Below, one piece after another: positions 1 to 11,739 of a DNA stretch of 64,000 nt. Each line of letters begins with the position of its first letter. Position 1 is the first letter of the stretch. This DNA is from Diphasiastrum complanatum (taxonomy: Eukaryota; Streptophyta; Lycopodiopsida; Lycopodiales; Lycopodiaceae): assembly GCA_029204225.1 (NCBI GenBank), contig CM055098.1:18321303-18385302 (forward strand). Direction: 5' to 3'. A model generated the notes under the pieces. The model made no database searches. It was given only the letters and a program-made list of their open reading frames with translations, and had not been told where the DNA came from. The position numbers and the translations under genes were made by a program.

Positions 1-216
1 AGTAGTAGCCCTCCACCTGTCAACAAGAGTTAGAACACTGGATAGGTGCCTAACTATGAATAGATGCTACTTTTAGATAGTTCTCTACTTTTTCTTTAAC
101 TCTATCACCACTAACACTACACACCCCTAACTCTACTCCACTAAACTTACATTCATCATGATTTTGTGAAGGAGAAGAATAGAATAGAAGAGAGGAAGAG
201 AGTAATAGAGAGAAGG

Positions 217-218
<2 letters not shown>

Positions 219-266
<48 letters not shown>
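219..266. repeat. (GA)24 microsatellite
   Basis: A perfect GA dinucleotide run of 48 bases is preceded by a purine-rich stretch of about 40 bases. It sits just outside the truncated left end of the copia remnant that becomes recognisable near 300. Its complement reads as a meaningless Leu-Ser repeat. Confidence 0.97.
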
Positions 267-271
<5 letters not shown>

Positions 272-299
272 GGTGGAGGTTAGCTCAAATAAGAGATGT

Positions 300-2390
300 A
301 TCTTCACTGCAAGTGATCAAGAATGTGAGATTGTAGTTGTTGGATCCATTCCTTTATGTCTAGGATCATCTTAAAAAGTAGATCTAGACAATGTTCTTTA
401 TGTACCTTCAATTACAAAGAACTTGTTGAGTGTAGGACAACTTATGGATAGTGGATTAGAGGTACATTTCAAGCATGGAGCATGTTCTATCTTGAAAGAT
501 GAAAAATGTATTGCTAGTGGTTTCAAGCAAGAAAAGTTATTCAAATTGGATGCTAATGTGATGGTTGGAAGTGTGAACATGGCAAGGGAGGAGCTCACTC
601 AAGTGGAATTATGGCACAAAAGGTTAGGCCATCCTAAATACAAAGCTATGGAGACCATGGTGACAAAGGAGCTAGCAAGAGGACTTCCCAAAACCATATC
701 CAAGTGTGGCAAGCTTTATGAAGCTTGTGGACTCTCCAAATCTCATAAGCTTCTTTTCAAGAGATCTTTGATAAGATCTAACTCTCCTCTTGACCTTATA
801 CACTTAGATGTTCATTCATTTTCACATGAATCAAATGGTGGAGCTCTTATGTATGTCACTTTTATTGATGATAAATCAAAATACTCTTGGGTTTATCTCT
901 TGTCTAAGAAAAGTAAAGTTTTTGAGTCTTTTGTAAAGTTCAAAACTCTTGTGGAAAAGCAACTTAATACTAGCTTGAAAGTTTTAAGAAGTGATAATGG
1001 AGGAGAGTACATCTCCAATAGGATGAAAGAGTTTTGTGAAACTAATGGCATAAAGAGAGAGTTTATTTGTACATATACTCCAAAATGGAGTAGCTGAGAG
1101 AAAGAATAGGACACTATGTGAGTGTGCTAAAGCTATGAGATTAGATGCATCTCTTTCTATTTCATTTTGAGGAGAAGCTATTTTATGTGAAAACTTTCTT
1201 TGTAATAGAATGACTAATAGTGCCATTAAAGGACTTATACCTTATGAATTATTGTTTGGCAAAAAGCCAAATCTTAGTGATTTGAAAGTTTTTGGATGTA
1301 CTTGTTATGTACATATTCCTTTAGAAACAAAGAAAAAGGAAGATGCCACTTCTTTCAAAGGCATCTTTGTTGGTTATAGTGAAAGTAAGAAAGCTTATAG
1401 GATATATGATCCTATTACAAAAAAAGTTGTTGCTAGTAGAGATGTATTTTTTGATGAATCTCTCCAAGCCAAAGGAAATGTAACTTCCAACAACACTCAA
1501 CTTGTCAAAGATCATGCTATGGCCGAGGAGGAGCTTCATGAAGATGAAGACCAAGTGGAACCTACTCCAAGTCCAAGGGTGCCAAGAAGATCAACAAGGA
1601 CAAGGATTGAGCCATCAAGGCTCACTTATAGTGACAAAGGGGAGCAAAGGGAATATTCTCAACTACTCAACTCTTATACTTTCTTGACTACTATGCTTGA
1701 AGAACCAACTAGTTCCGAGGAAGCAAATAAATCTCAATATTGGAGGAAAGCTATGCAAGTAGAGTTTGATGCATTAATGGAAAATCAAACTTGAAAACTT
1801 GTTGATTTACCTTATGGAAAGAAGCCTCTTACTTGTAAATGGATATATAGATTGAAATATAATCAAGATGGTTCCATTCATAAGTACAAAGCTAGACTTG
1901 TAGCAAAAGGTTTTTTGAAAGTCAAAGGCATAGATTATGGTTCCTTGATATACTTAACCATCACTAGGCCAAATCTTAGTTTTTGTGTTGGCAAGTTGAG
2001 TCAATACATGCAAAGTCCATTAATATGTCATTGGAAAGGAGCAAAAAGCGTGTTAAGGTACATCTCGGCTACAAAAGACTTTGGCATAGTTTATGAAAGG
2101 ACGAATATTTGTTTGAGAGCATATTCGGACTCAAGTTTTGCAGGTGACAAGATGGATAGAAGATCCATAAGTGCATTTGCTACATTCTTATGTAGAGGAG
2201 CTATATCTTGGCTTTCCAAAAAGGCAATATACCATCTCTCTTTCATCAATAGAATCCGAATATAAAGCTATGACAACAACAACAAAGGAGTTTCTTTGGC
2301 CTAAAAGGCTTTTGGAGGAGCTACATGTGATCAAGGATGAAGACATTCCATGCATATGGATGCCTTGTCACCATTATGCAATTTGACACT
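300..2390 (+). pseudogene. Ty1/copia polyprotein remnant (family D, copy D1)
   Basis: Decayed copia pol, read through three frames. It begins inside the protease/spacer (VLYVPS then NLLSVGQL near 400-440). The GAG-pre-integrase zinc region follows (LWHKRLGH near 610-635, then a CX4C-type cysteine pair near 705-725). The integrase core is next (LDLIHLDV, FIDDKSKYSWVY, LRSDNGGEY). A frameshift near 1083 restores the NGVAERKN motif in another frame. The integrase C-terminus and linker run 1210-1794 and end at a TGA where copia elements have Trp (QTWKLV). Reverse transcriptase starts at about 1795 (KARLVAKGF), but near 1941 it jumps straight to GSLIYL-type sequence that normally lies several hundred bases later, so the YVDD catalytic part is deleted. 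RNase H follows to about 2390 with a frameshift near 2260. There is no gag and no 5' LTR. The copia assignment is certain; the element is non-functional. Confidence 0.93.
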
Positions 2391-2809
2391 TGGATCAAAA
2401 CTTTCCATTGGCATTTTTGGTCTATTTTCCTACTATATGGAGATCTTCATGGAAATCTTCTAGAAGAAAATACTCGCCTACTTCAGCTATTTCCACACGT
2501 GTGAGCTGTCCTCTACACATGGGATGTGATACCTATTCAAAATATTTGGCTCATGCAATCATTAGATTGGTGCCATGTGTCATATCTCTAGAAAACTAGT
2601 TTTTGGCCATTTTAGCCACTAGAACTTGAATTAAATCATATGTACAGCATATATGATTATGGCACATGAAAAGTACACTAGTTTCACACATGGGAACAGG
2701 CTCCACACATGTGTGTCTATCCTATATACAAGATTTTTGGCCTCTACCAAGCTTATTTTTGCATTTTTCACACCACCTCAAAAATCTAGCTTGGTAAATC
2801 TAGCATAGA
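2391..2809. other. Non-coding stretch with LTR-like remnants
   Basis: No gene seen. The stretch lies between the tail of the plus-strand copia D1 and the tail of the minus-strand copia D2, where their 3' LTRs would be expected. It contains two palindromes of the CACRYGTG type (2494-2503 and 2704-2715), like those in the other family-D non-coding parts near 3250, 24090 and 24437. The LTR assignment is inference; no boundaries could be fixed. Confidence 0.4.
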
Positions 2810-2811
2810 TC

Positions 2812-4250
2812 TATCTATAACTCCAAGAGCCATTCTTAATTTTATAAATGGATCATTAGGCAATGCCTTGGTGAATATATCAGCAATGCAATCTGATGAT
2901 GAAACATGAATAAGTTTGATACCCTTTTCTTGCACTTTCTCCCTCATGAAATGATGTGCAATCTCGATGTGCTTTGTTCGAACATGGAAGACTGGATTGT
3001 TTGGAGCTTGGTTGAGCTACCTGATGGGCATCCTTACATGTGTGAGATCTAATGATGATCAGTACCTTGAGCTCCAAAAGTGTATATATAGAGGCTTATT
3101 TGGCCATAATCAATGTGAGACACCAATCTTGGTTTTGGAAGCAATTTTGAGTGATTCTCTCCTTTTGTCTACATTTGTTTTGATTGTTTTGAGGTGCTAT
3201 CAATGTGTACTTGATTTTTAGGTTGGAGTCCATACTCAGACAATGTTTCACACGTGTGAACCTACCTTCAATTATTGATTGTTCTTGTTAGGATTTTGTA
3301 TCTAGGATTGATCTAGATTGATCTTAATCTCAAGTAGATTGATCTTAATCTCAAGTAGATTGATAGATCAAGTAATCTGACAACCAATCTCTCTTGAGGA
3401 TCAGATTAGGATCCACTCTTGGTCCTTTTTGTACTTTTTGCACGGTGAATAGTGTCATCTTGATTATACTTGATTCAAAATACCCACTTGGATCCAATGA
3501 TATGCTTGTTGGATGGAGGATCCACAAGCTCCCAAGTGTTGTTGATCATCAAGGCTTCATACTCTTGCTTCATGGCATTATACCACTCCTTGGTATTGAG
3601 TGCCTCTTCGACATCCTTTGGCTCTTCATGAGAGATGAAATATGCAAAATGGGTGGAATCAAGCTCTACTTGCTTGCCTTTGTCATCATAGGAAAGCCTC
3701 TTATGCTCGGATCTCTCTCTAGAAGTCCTCCTAGGTGTGTGAATCCGAGGAGACTCCTCCTCAAATCTCGACCCCAACAAGTCTTGATGGTCTTCAATAG
3801 GCATGGTAGGTGATGGATCTTGAGTTGACTTGATCTTGGCCCCTTCAAATAATGGATGTTGATCTTCATGGAATATCAAATCTCTACTTTCAATAATTTG
3901 AGAGCTAGAGATCACCTAGACTCTATAAGCCTTTTTTGTGGATATATATCCAACCATGATCCCTTTGCTAGGGCATGGATCATCCTTCTTCCTTGTTTCC
4001 AAGGGAATATGTGCAAAGCAAATAGTGCCAAATACTCTAAGGTGATCAACCTTAGGCTTCTTTTTGAATAAGACCTCATATGGTGTCCTTCCTTCAAGAG
4101 CAAGATGTGGGAGTCTATTGCAAAGATAATTTGCACAATTGATAGCTTCTGTCCAAAAGTCATTATGAAAAGATGCTTTAATCCTCATAGCTTTTGCACA
4201 TTCACGTAAGAATCTATTCTTCCTCTCGGCCACTCCATTTTGAGATGGCA
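2812..4250 (-). pseudogene. Ty1/copia polyprotein remnant (family D, copy D2)
   Basis: Minus-strand copia relic. At 4250-3916 it encodes the integrase C-terminus (NGVAERKN, then FWTEAINCANYLCNRLP, TPYEVLF, LRVFG). An in-frame TAG (3916-3918) leads into the linker and the first residues of reverse transcriptase (NNTWELVDPP, GSKWVF, ending at 3475). The RT core is missing. The RNase H tail reappears as a clean open frame at about 3012-2812: NNPVFHVRTKHIEIAHHF, then KGIKLIHVSS and DIFTKALPNDPFIKLRM. The gap at 3013-3474 is non-coding and resembles a piece of the family LTR. Copia identity is clear from the HIEI and DIFTKAL motifs. The copy is badly deleted. Confidence 0.9.
3230..3450 (+). repeat. 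LTR-like segment of family D, with a 21-bp tandem duplication
   Basis: By eye this segment resembles the end of the 5' LTR at about 24105-24274: CCAATCTCTCTTG, GGATC and TTGGTCCT occur in the same order, and an extended CACACGTGTG palindrome (3247-3260) lies upstream. It occupies the middle of the minus-strand copia D2, where the reverse transcriptase should be. Two perfect copies of a 21-bp unit (3315-3335 and 3336-3356) lie inside it. That it is a solo or partial LTR inserted in D2 is inference. Confidence 0.45.
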
Positions 4251-4290
4251 AGCTTATGCACTTATTGATGGATGCTAGATTGATTTCCAA

Positions 4291-5403
4291 GATCTAGATA
4301 AAAAAAACTAAGGCATAGAGGCAAAGATGGATGCTTATGTTGATAACCAAAGTACATATTCATGAGAGAAGACGATCCTTAAAAAATACTAAGTAAAACT
4401 AGGCTCCCCTCCTTGGGTAGAGAGAGAATAGAGCTATTTTGAATTTGAGTAGAGAGAGAATAGAAAACAAGCAAATCTCACCAAACTCAAGTTTTGACTC
4501 AAAACTCAACTTAGGTTATGATTCACAAATGGATTACATATAAAACTCATGGATAATCTCCTTGCATGCTATTGGACCCCTAATCCTAGCCTCTCTAATG
4601 CTATTGGATGAGTGATGCATCCATCCTACAACTCTATTGGACCCTTCTTCAAGATTTCTCAATTCCTATTGGACCTTTTGATCAAAGCCAGCACTTTGAC
4701 TTTATCACTCATCAAACTACATTAATACAAGTGTCATAAACCTATTTACTAGCCTACATTATCTCGAGATTGCATCACAAATGACTTTTGGCTCAATAGG
4801 GGATTTGACCAATTTGCCATCTATGCCAATTTTTGGCCCTATCACAAATCTACACAAAGAAGCTTGACATAAAACTTTATGAAACCCTTAAGACTAAGAT
4901 AAATAAGTTTTTATAATTTTGACATAGATTGTGTTGTCTTTCTAACCAAAGATCAAGGGACACATTTTGGATCTTAATGATCTGAAATTCTTCAACTGTA
5001 TAGGTAGAGTAATAAGTGCAAGGGCACTGGCTTCCTTGCACGTATAAGTCCAACCCAATGAGTACAAGTAGCAAGTTGTAATGCCTAGGAATAAGCTACT
5101 AGGGCCTTAAAACTCTAAAATGACATTAGAGGCCCTAAGTAAAGTTGTCTTCTATGGTCACAAAGTTATATACGCTCTTTGATACATCATGAATGGTTTC
5201 TCCCTTATGGTACCAAACTAGTAAAAATGCTCTACCTTGTTAAACTTGAAAATATGACCCCTTATGAAAGTTTTTTTTAATTATGGTCTAGTTGGAGGGA
5301 AACTTGTTTTCCTTGAATAGTTGTGATTAGTGCACATTATAGGCATACAGTCTAATGGTAGGCATCTTCAAACACCTAGTGCATCCAGATGTACTGATAT
5401 TTC
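4291..5403. other. No gene recognised
   Basis: AT-rich sequence with no supported reading frame. Between about 4565 and 4680 the motif CTATTGGA occurs four times at irregular spacing. I see no coding, RNA or terminal-repeat signal. Confidence 0.6.
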
Positions 5404-5411
5404 TATATAAG
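5404..5411 (+). promoter_or_regulatory. Possible TATA box
   Basis: TATATAAG is followed about 40 bases later by a strongly pyrimidine-rich stretch (5437-5490), an arrangement common at plant transcription starts and in retroelement LTRs. No downstream reading frame that it would drive is recognised. Confidence 0.25.
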
Positions 5412-5673
5412 GGAGGATGAAACAATCCTAAATCCCACTCTTTCTACCTTCTCTCTCTCTTGCTCGCTCTCTTTCTCTTGTTGTGTCTCTATACTGCGAC
5501 TTACTACGACTTGGAGGAGTAGATGCTTGTGAAAGAAATCGAAAGAGTATTCGTGTGGGGAAATACTACGAAAAAAGATAAAGCTATGAACAATTTTGTG
5601 GCTTAATAACCTTTCATACATAGAGAGGTTTTATACTTATTTGTTGTGCTTAAAGTTGAAAAGCTTACATAAG

Positions 5674-5955
5674 TTATGATATTGTGGTTTGGTGTAGCAT
5701 TCTAGACTTTGAAAGTACATTTGGAATAAGCACACTTGGGCACTGTCTCAAGAATGATCTCTGAGCAAAACCAGAAGTATGCTTCTTAGAATCAGGATCA
5801 TTGTTGAAGTGTTTCTGACTGCAAACAGCTACATGCTGTCTAATCGCAGTAGGATACCTTGAAGAAGAAAAACATTTGATGGCATGTGGGTCGTTGGCCA
5901 ACGATCTGGTTTTGGTTACACGTTCGTGGAATGAGCATTGATTGCGCCATGCATA
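5674..5955 (-). CDS. Unrecognised open frame, possible exon
   Basis: A minus-strand frame stays open for 93 codons between a TAA at 5956-5958 and a TAA at its lower end. It has no convincing ATG near its beginning, so if real it would be an exon or a decayed gene. The product is rich in Arg, Ser, His and Lys with few acidic residues (for example CFSSSRYPTAIRQHVAVCS), which resembles an organelle-targeting presequence. I do not recognise a family. It lies alone in unassigned DNA, and chance openness cannot be excluded. Confidence 0.25.
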   Translation of the reverse strand, partial: YAWRNQCSFHERVTKTRSLANDPHAIKCFSSSRYPTAIRQHVAVCSQKHFNNDPDSKKHTSGFAQRSFLRQCPSVLIPNVLSKSRMLHQTTIS

Positions 5956-6785
5956 TTAATCAGCATCCTGAAACACGATGGACCGCCCATATATCTATTA
6001 ACATTTGATAAAATCAAACATCATTGCTTGCATGATCATGCTTGATATGTAATATACATATTTTGCTCATAATTTACTATAGTTGGTCGCCCTACCAAGG
6101 CTCTGCCTGTCTCATTGTTATTCGTTGATAATGTTTATGGATTGGATGTGTACAAGCTTACGGAAACCATCTATACATGTGAATGCTTATGGCTTTAAAT
6201 AAACTTACTTTTGTGAAGCACTAAAAGTAGTGTGCTATGAGCATTATGACAACCGTAGTAACAAATACATTGTTGGAATTCAAGTAAGGTGATATATAGA
6301 ATGAGTTTTTAGCATGTGATAACACATAAACGGCTTGTGTTTCACGAATGGCTATTCCTTTTACCTTTCTTGAGAACGTGATAAGTCTGATAAGGAAGTT
6401 GCACAATCATTAATCTAGCTCTTTCGATTTAAAATCGTTAGTATAAAAGGAGGGTTTCACTTAAGCTGTTGAAGATGAGTAGCTCGCAGGAAATGTCATC
6501 ATCTCATATCCAGGTACGAAGCCATCATCAATATGTATTGCTTTCTCGTTTAAAAATGAAATACGATGCAGTAACATATAAAAGATGTCTTGACATGGTA
6601 AGAGAAATTGGTTACAAGTATGTGATCCCGTTAAACTTACATTTCTTGTTCTAATCAAAAAAAGACTGGTTTACGATACTAAATACAAGATAAGGATTTG
6701 TAAATTTAAAAGCAGTTATAGGTTGTAATTTTTAATGTTTGAGTTTGACAAAAGTGGCTTGTTTGGCATGGATTTGTCAGAGCTG
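5956..6785. other. No gene recognised
   Basis: Nothing supportable. A short plus-strand frame starting at 6475 (MSSSQEMSSSHIQ) runs to a donor-like CAG/GTACGA near 6513, but no partner exon was found. Confidence 0.5.
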
Positions 6786-7252
6786 CAAAGTGCTTGGACT
6801 CCTAATTACCTTCGTGGGAGGTCTTTGCGGCTAGTATGGCACGGATCTACCCTAGTACCTAGCAGTAATACTTAGTGCCAAATCTCGTTTCATTTGTGCA
6901 TTGCAAAATGGCTTCTTACGTGTTAAATTAAAAAGTCTTTTTAAATACATTCTTTTAACCCTTATGCTGATCAATATGGCTTCTGCCCTAATAGGGTTTC
7001 ATAAAAAGGGCAAAATGTATTACAAAGTGCTTGGACTCCTAATTACATTCATGGAAAGTCTTTGGGGCTAGTATGGCACGGATCTGTCCTAATACCTAGC
7101 ACTGATACTTAGTGTCAAATCTTGTTTCATTTGTGCATTGCAAAATGGCTTCTTACATGTTAATTGAAAATGTTTTTTTCTTTTAACTCTTATGTTGATC
7201 AGTATGGCTTCTGCCCTGATATGTTTTCAATAAAAAAGATAGAATGTATTGC
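6786..7252. repeat. 237-bp tandem duplication, two copies
   Basis: Copy 1 (6786-7022) and copy 2 (7023-about 7252) align along their whole length with scattered substitutions and small indels. Both contain CAAAGTGCTTGGACTCCTAA, TAGTATGGCACGGATCT, CATTTGTGCATTGCAAAATG and GTATGGCTTCTGCCCT or a close variant. By eye they are about 85% identical. No reading frame survives in both copies. Confidence 0.9.
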
Positions 7253-8984
7253 TAAGTATAAACTGCATGATAGGAAAGATTGGACATATCACGTATAACT
7301 GCAATCTTGCTGATAAAGTAGTGAATCTTGTTTCAGACATCGCGTGACTAAATTGTGTGGTTGTGTTTTGTGGGGTGGCAAATAACAGTTGGGTGTCCTA
7401 AAACCTGCTTTGCTTTATGGTACTCTGTACTGTAAGACTTTATACAGCTTTATTTTTACCTATTACGCTATAAATTTAAGGGTTCAAAGGGTTTGGCCTT
7501 GACTTGTCAAGAGGGACTATGTGAAATCTTTTTACTCTCTCTACATCTTTTTAAAATGTAAACTTGACTACCTTTTGGTCGGTGTAATACCTTACCTTTA
7601 CCTTCACTTATATTTTATGGCTAACAAGGTCTGTTCTATGATGTAGTCCACATGATAATTTTATGACGTAGTTGCTCTTGGTTATGGGGAGCCTTTTCCT
7701 CCACCTAACCCTTTTGTTCAGACTATTATTTGTTGCATGAGGAAAGTTATTGAAGTTCACAAACTTATTACCTCTTATGATATAGCTACATGTAGTGTTG
7801 TTGGCCCATTCACAGGACGACGTTCCAACATGTGTCAACATGCAGCACAAGTGGAGTAGCAACACTCTCAATGGTTGCCCCATAGCTCACATGTGCTTGG
7901 GCCACTCAAAGATGATTACACCACTCTACTAGCCTAGGCTATGGAAGGTTGCAAAAAATTCATCCAAGAAATCAAGGAGGCCAAGAAAACAATTTTGGCA
8001 AGTCTCGAGGTTTAAACTTAGACATAAAAAAGTATGTAAAAATCAAAGTCAAGCTTCCAAAAAAGAACTTGCGTTGTATTTTGAGACTTGAAATGTCATA
8101 AGTACATATGGAAAGGGAACTCCACAAGCTTTTATAAAAAGAAGCTTTTATGTAATTTTCATCCTTAATGCAAGAGAGCTAAATGATGCTATTTAGGATC
8201 CATATGTGCTAAATCTGGTGTTTGGCTAATGTTAGTATGACTTTGTGTAGAATGCATATTTTTTTAAGTTTCTTGCTACTTTAGCCTCTTTTTAACATGT
8301 ATGTCTAATCTGGAGTCTTTCTAATTTAGTTATAGGTATGCTTGTAGAAGAGTGAGTGGAAAAGAAGGTAAAGAGACAGAGAGTGTGTGTGTGTGTGTGA
8401 AGGTGAGAGAGGTGTTGAGAGTGAGAAAAAAGAGAGGGAGACTGAATGCTATTTGGTTACATTTTGAATTTATTTACTACATTGTAAGTAGAAGTAGTTC
8501 TTCCTTTTTCTTGTTGTGTAAGCATCTCCAAGGCTCCTAAGATTGAGCCCTTCCCTAGACTACACACGATTTAGGAGAAGGTTGGGAGGACCGTCTTCTT
8601 CTTGACAACCGGAGAGGTATGAACATGGGACTTTAGAACATCAAAAACTAATATATCAATTGGATATGTATAGAAGCAAGAAAAAAAAGCGCCTTAGAAA
8701 TATGTCCGTAAATTATTTGCAAGTTAGTGAGTATAGGGTTTAGGGTAGCAATCCAAAAAAAGATCAAGTTTTTTTTTACATTTTCATGTCTAATAATTGA
8801 TCTAAAATATCATTCATATGTGGTAATGGATTTTTTTTTTCTTTTGAGCTTATTGCAAACTCAATAATCTACACAAAATCACATAGTATCATTATTATTC
8901 TTGACCATTATTATTTGTACATATGGCCAAGTTGAATATTTCCAAGAATACTGATTAGATTACCAAGATATATCTGAATTATTG
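7253..8984. other. No gene recognised; (GT)n tract
   Basis: No supported gene. A short GT run at 8383-8399 lies in a purine-rich stretch (about 8350-8440), and poly-T tracts occur near 8769 and 8830. Confidence 0.55.
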
Positions 8985-9640
8985 GGACTATATAAATTGG
9001 ACTTTATAAGATAGGAGGTGAATGACCATGATAGCATAGTCAACTTTCCATTTGAGGTGGAATTTCAAAGGTAATTCCTCAGACCAAAAATATTCCACAA
9101 AATAAGGAGCAAACAATCGATCTATTGTGTAGATTGAAGTTGAGTGAGCTAATGTTAAAAATTCATAATTAGAGCATGCAATGCATATCACCATCTTGAG
9201 TATTAGCAATATAAACTAAGAGATGTATACGATAGAGCATGGAATTACTCTCCTATTTACATGTCACCAGTCTTGAGGTTCTTGTGTTGGTACTCATATA
9301 GTTTCTAAGGAGCTCATTAATGGTTTGGTTGGTGAATTCACTTTGTCCATTTGTTTGAAGGTGGAAAGAGGAAGGCTATTTCTGAGTTGTGCCTAAATTA
9401 TTAAACATAGCTATTCAAAAGTCGTTAGTAAATATGGCATGCTGATACAATACCCTTGGGAGCCACATGTAAATTAAAGGCATGCTCAATGTATAAGCAT
9501 GTGGCATCAAGTCCCTTGAGTTTCTTTGTACATGGCATGGAATCTGCCTGCTGACTAGAACCTATCAACAATTTCCCAGATCATTTAATTTCCTTGGTAA
9601 TATATTTCCAAGAAGCATCTATTCTGGGTAGGGGATGGAG
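8985..9640 (-). pseudogene. Decayed Ty3/gypsy integrase fragment
   Basis: Minus strand. At about 9360-9285 the translation reads HLQTNGQSEFTNQTINELLR, a degraded version of the gypsy integrase block HPQTDGQ(S/T)E followed by N-R-T-L. Upstream on the same strand, at about 9540-9440, YIEHAFNLHVAPKGIVS matches the region before the second catalytic Asp (F-x-LHG-x-P-x-x-IVSDRD), whose SDRD part is lost. Several stops and frame changes intervene. No LTRs were recognised. The gypsy integrase assignment is an inference from these two ordered motifs. Confidence 0.6.
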
Positions 9641-9778
9641 TATGTTGGAAGTATTTCTAGTTTACGCGATGGCTAGATCTACTCACTTATGTAGTATAGT
9701 GTTAGAGAGGATCGTCCACTTTTTAGGAATCTATAAAAAGCTTTCAAACGAAAAATAAACAAGAAGGACGGGAGCACC

Positions 9779-9893
9779 AAGGCTTTCCCAACTGGTACCC
9801 GGAACGAAAATAAAAAACTAACTTGACTAAGGCTTACCCAACTAGCCAAAATTAACAAAACAATATAACCTTGCTAAGGCGATACCCAACTAG
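9779..9893. repeat. Three imperfect approximately 50-bp-spaced repeats
   Basis: AAGGCTTTCCCAACTGG (9779-9795), AAGGCTTACCCAACTAG (9829-9845) and AAGGCGATACCCAACTAG (9876-9893) recur at roughly 50-base intervals in non-coding DNA. Function unknown. Confidence 0.75.
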
Positions 9894-10349
9894 CAAGATC
9901 ACTAAACTAGATCCTATGTTAACACCCAAAAGGGCGATAGAAAGAATAGATTGCGGCTAACTAAGCAAATAGCAAATAAAGAACATGCCACAATAAATCC
10001 AATGAAAGGAAGCAAGAGGAGGCCCGAACACCTTTCCTCAAGCTATCCAACTTCTAATGGGAACACAAAGAAATAGAATGATAATCTCCAAATAGAGAAG
10101 CATAAAATAGCTTAATCTCAAAGTGTTGTGTACATGAAAAATACCTCTCCTTCCATAAGTATCCATTAACTTATGTAATTAGTTTAAAACTAGCCATTCT
10201 AGAACTTCTAACCTAGGACTTAGAACTTTTAAAAGTTTCTAACTTTGAAACATAAGATAACTTAAGACATATATTTCTAAGCTTAAGTTTCTTAAGTCTA
10301 AGTTTTAATCCTAAATTTGAGTTATTTTATTATTTTAAGCTTCTACTCA

Positions 10350-10428
10350 TGGACTTACAAAACACATGCCATGGTGGAAGTTTATTGACAATTACTCATA
10401 CGTGGACTTACAAAACACATGCCACGGA
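10350..10428. repeat. Short direct repeat pair
   Basis: GGACTTACAAAACACATGCC occurs twice, about 50 bases apart, followed by ATGG in one copy and ACGG in the other. Nothing else is supported around it. Confidence 0.8.
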
Positions 10429-10733
10429 GTTTTATTTCTCTTTTTTATTTTTTTCACTGTGTTTGAACAGTTGCTGACATTATCGCCCTCCTTATTGAAT
10501 TGGTGGTTCCACACTAATCGAAGCTTTTTTGTCTTGGATTTTTTGAACCTCTTGGAGGCGAGATTGTTGTTGTCAGGATTGGTAAATTTTGTTGTTGATG
10601 CCCTCCATCATTTGCCATTGTAATTTATTAAGGAAGGGCATGGGTTTGTAGTAAAAATAGGTTAAAGAAGACAACAAGACAAGTTGTAGAGAAATTCAAT
10701 ATGAATAAGAAATAAGAATGTATCCAACATACC

Positions 10734-11085
10734 CTATAGGAAGTTATGGATTTTCCATAGCTCCACCATATCAATGTGTAGTGCCAAAGTAAGGGCTGCA
10801 CGATAATAAAGCTTTGCTACGTTGATGTGGTCATCTTGCATCCGCAGTGATTTACTGATATCAATGGCTATTGGTGGTAGCCCTCGATCCCAAAAAACCC
10901 TTGAGTTCTGCCAAAATGCCACTAGGCCACAATTGTCTGCAAATATCTGATGTCGCGATCAGGGTTGTCATGGTGCTTTTGGTAAAATACGTGGACCATG
11001 TCTTCAGCTAAATTGTTGGTATCCACTCTTGTGAGCTTGGGCCAAAGGATCTTGTTCTTGACCTTTGTGACAGGAACGGTTCTCG
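10734..11085 (-). pseudogene. Unrecognised reading-frame relic
   Basis: Two adjoining minus-strand frames look like one broken coding sequence. The first (about 11085-10925) reads ...LTRVDTNNLAEDMVHVFYQK then HHDNPDRDIRYLQTIVA. The second (10922-10734) continues after a one-base shift as AFWQNSRVFWDRGLPPIAID and later DDHINVAKLYYRAALTLALH. Composition is protein-like in both. I do not recognise a family. It could be a decayed transposase, gag or host exon. Confidence 0.3.
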
Positions 11086-11739
11086 TCGTGCTACTAGATA
11101 ATAGTACAGATTGGTGCGCATGTAGGCGGGTGCTTCGAGATACCGTGCCATGGAGGTCTTGCTCTGTAGGAAGTGCTGATGGCGTTAGAGAGGTTGTGGA
11201 TCTAGGAACTTTACTGCTTCCTTATGGGTTTTGCAATGGTCCAGATCTGGTAGTATGTAGCCGCCGCACTCCTTTGTTGGATATTTCTTGGCAAACTCTT
11301 GAGACGCAAGCAACTCCTTGCTCGGTTCAGTGGGTGTGATCTTGTGCCTTGTAATACCATATTACATGCCTATTTTTCTTGAAGTACTATTTGATGATGC
11401 AATATCTCAATTAACCTATTCAAGTGATGAAGATAATCACCGAATATAAAGAAATATCTAATGGACCCGACAATGACAATTTACACAAAGATATATTGAA
11501 TAAATATGACTAAAGAAAATACTATATTTGAAGGGCAAATATGAAATGACACAAACCTTAATAAGAAGGGTAGCCCTAAGAGAAGAACATTCCATGAGCC
11601 CTACCTATTGCGCCTCAAACTAAACATTGTAATCTTCCACGTGCTTGCTTCTCATTCGAGCAAAGCTGCGTGACAAGGATGCCACTTAGGAAATGTACAC
11701 TTGTAATTTTCTTATTCGTTGGAATTAGTTAATTTAATT
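11086..11739. other. No gene recognised
   Basis: No supported feature. A plus-strand open frame in 10998-11339 overlaps the relic above on the other strand and has no recognisable similarity. Confidence 0.45.

Noticed and set aside
50-307. Minus-strand open frame of 85 codons with Ser-Leu repeats
   Set aside because: The repeats are just the (GA)n tract read in codons; no other protein character.
10366-10623. Plus-strand open frame ending VVDALHHLP, reminiscent of gypsy RNase H (VADALSRLP)
   Set aside because: Only one weak motif, no TDAS or other RNase H block upstream; too little to call.
11240-11339. Plus-strand coding region in 10998-11339
   Set aside because: The minus strand over part of it reads more like protein; no motif on the plus strand.
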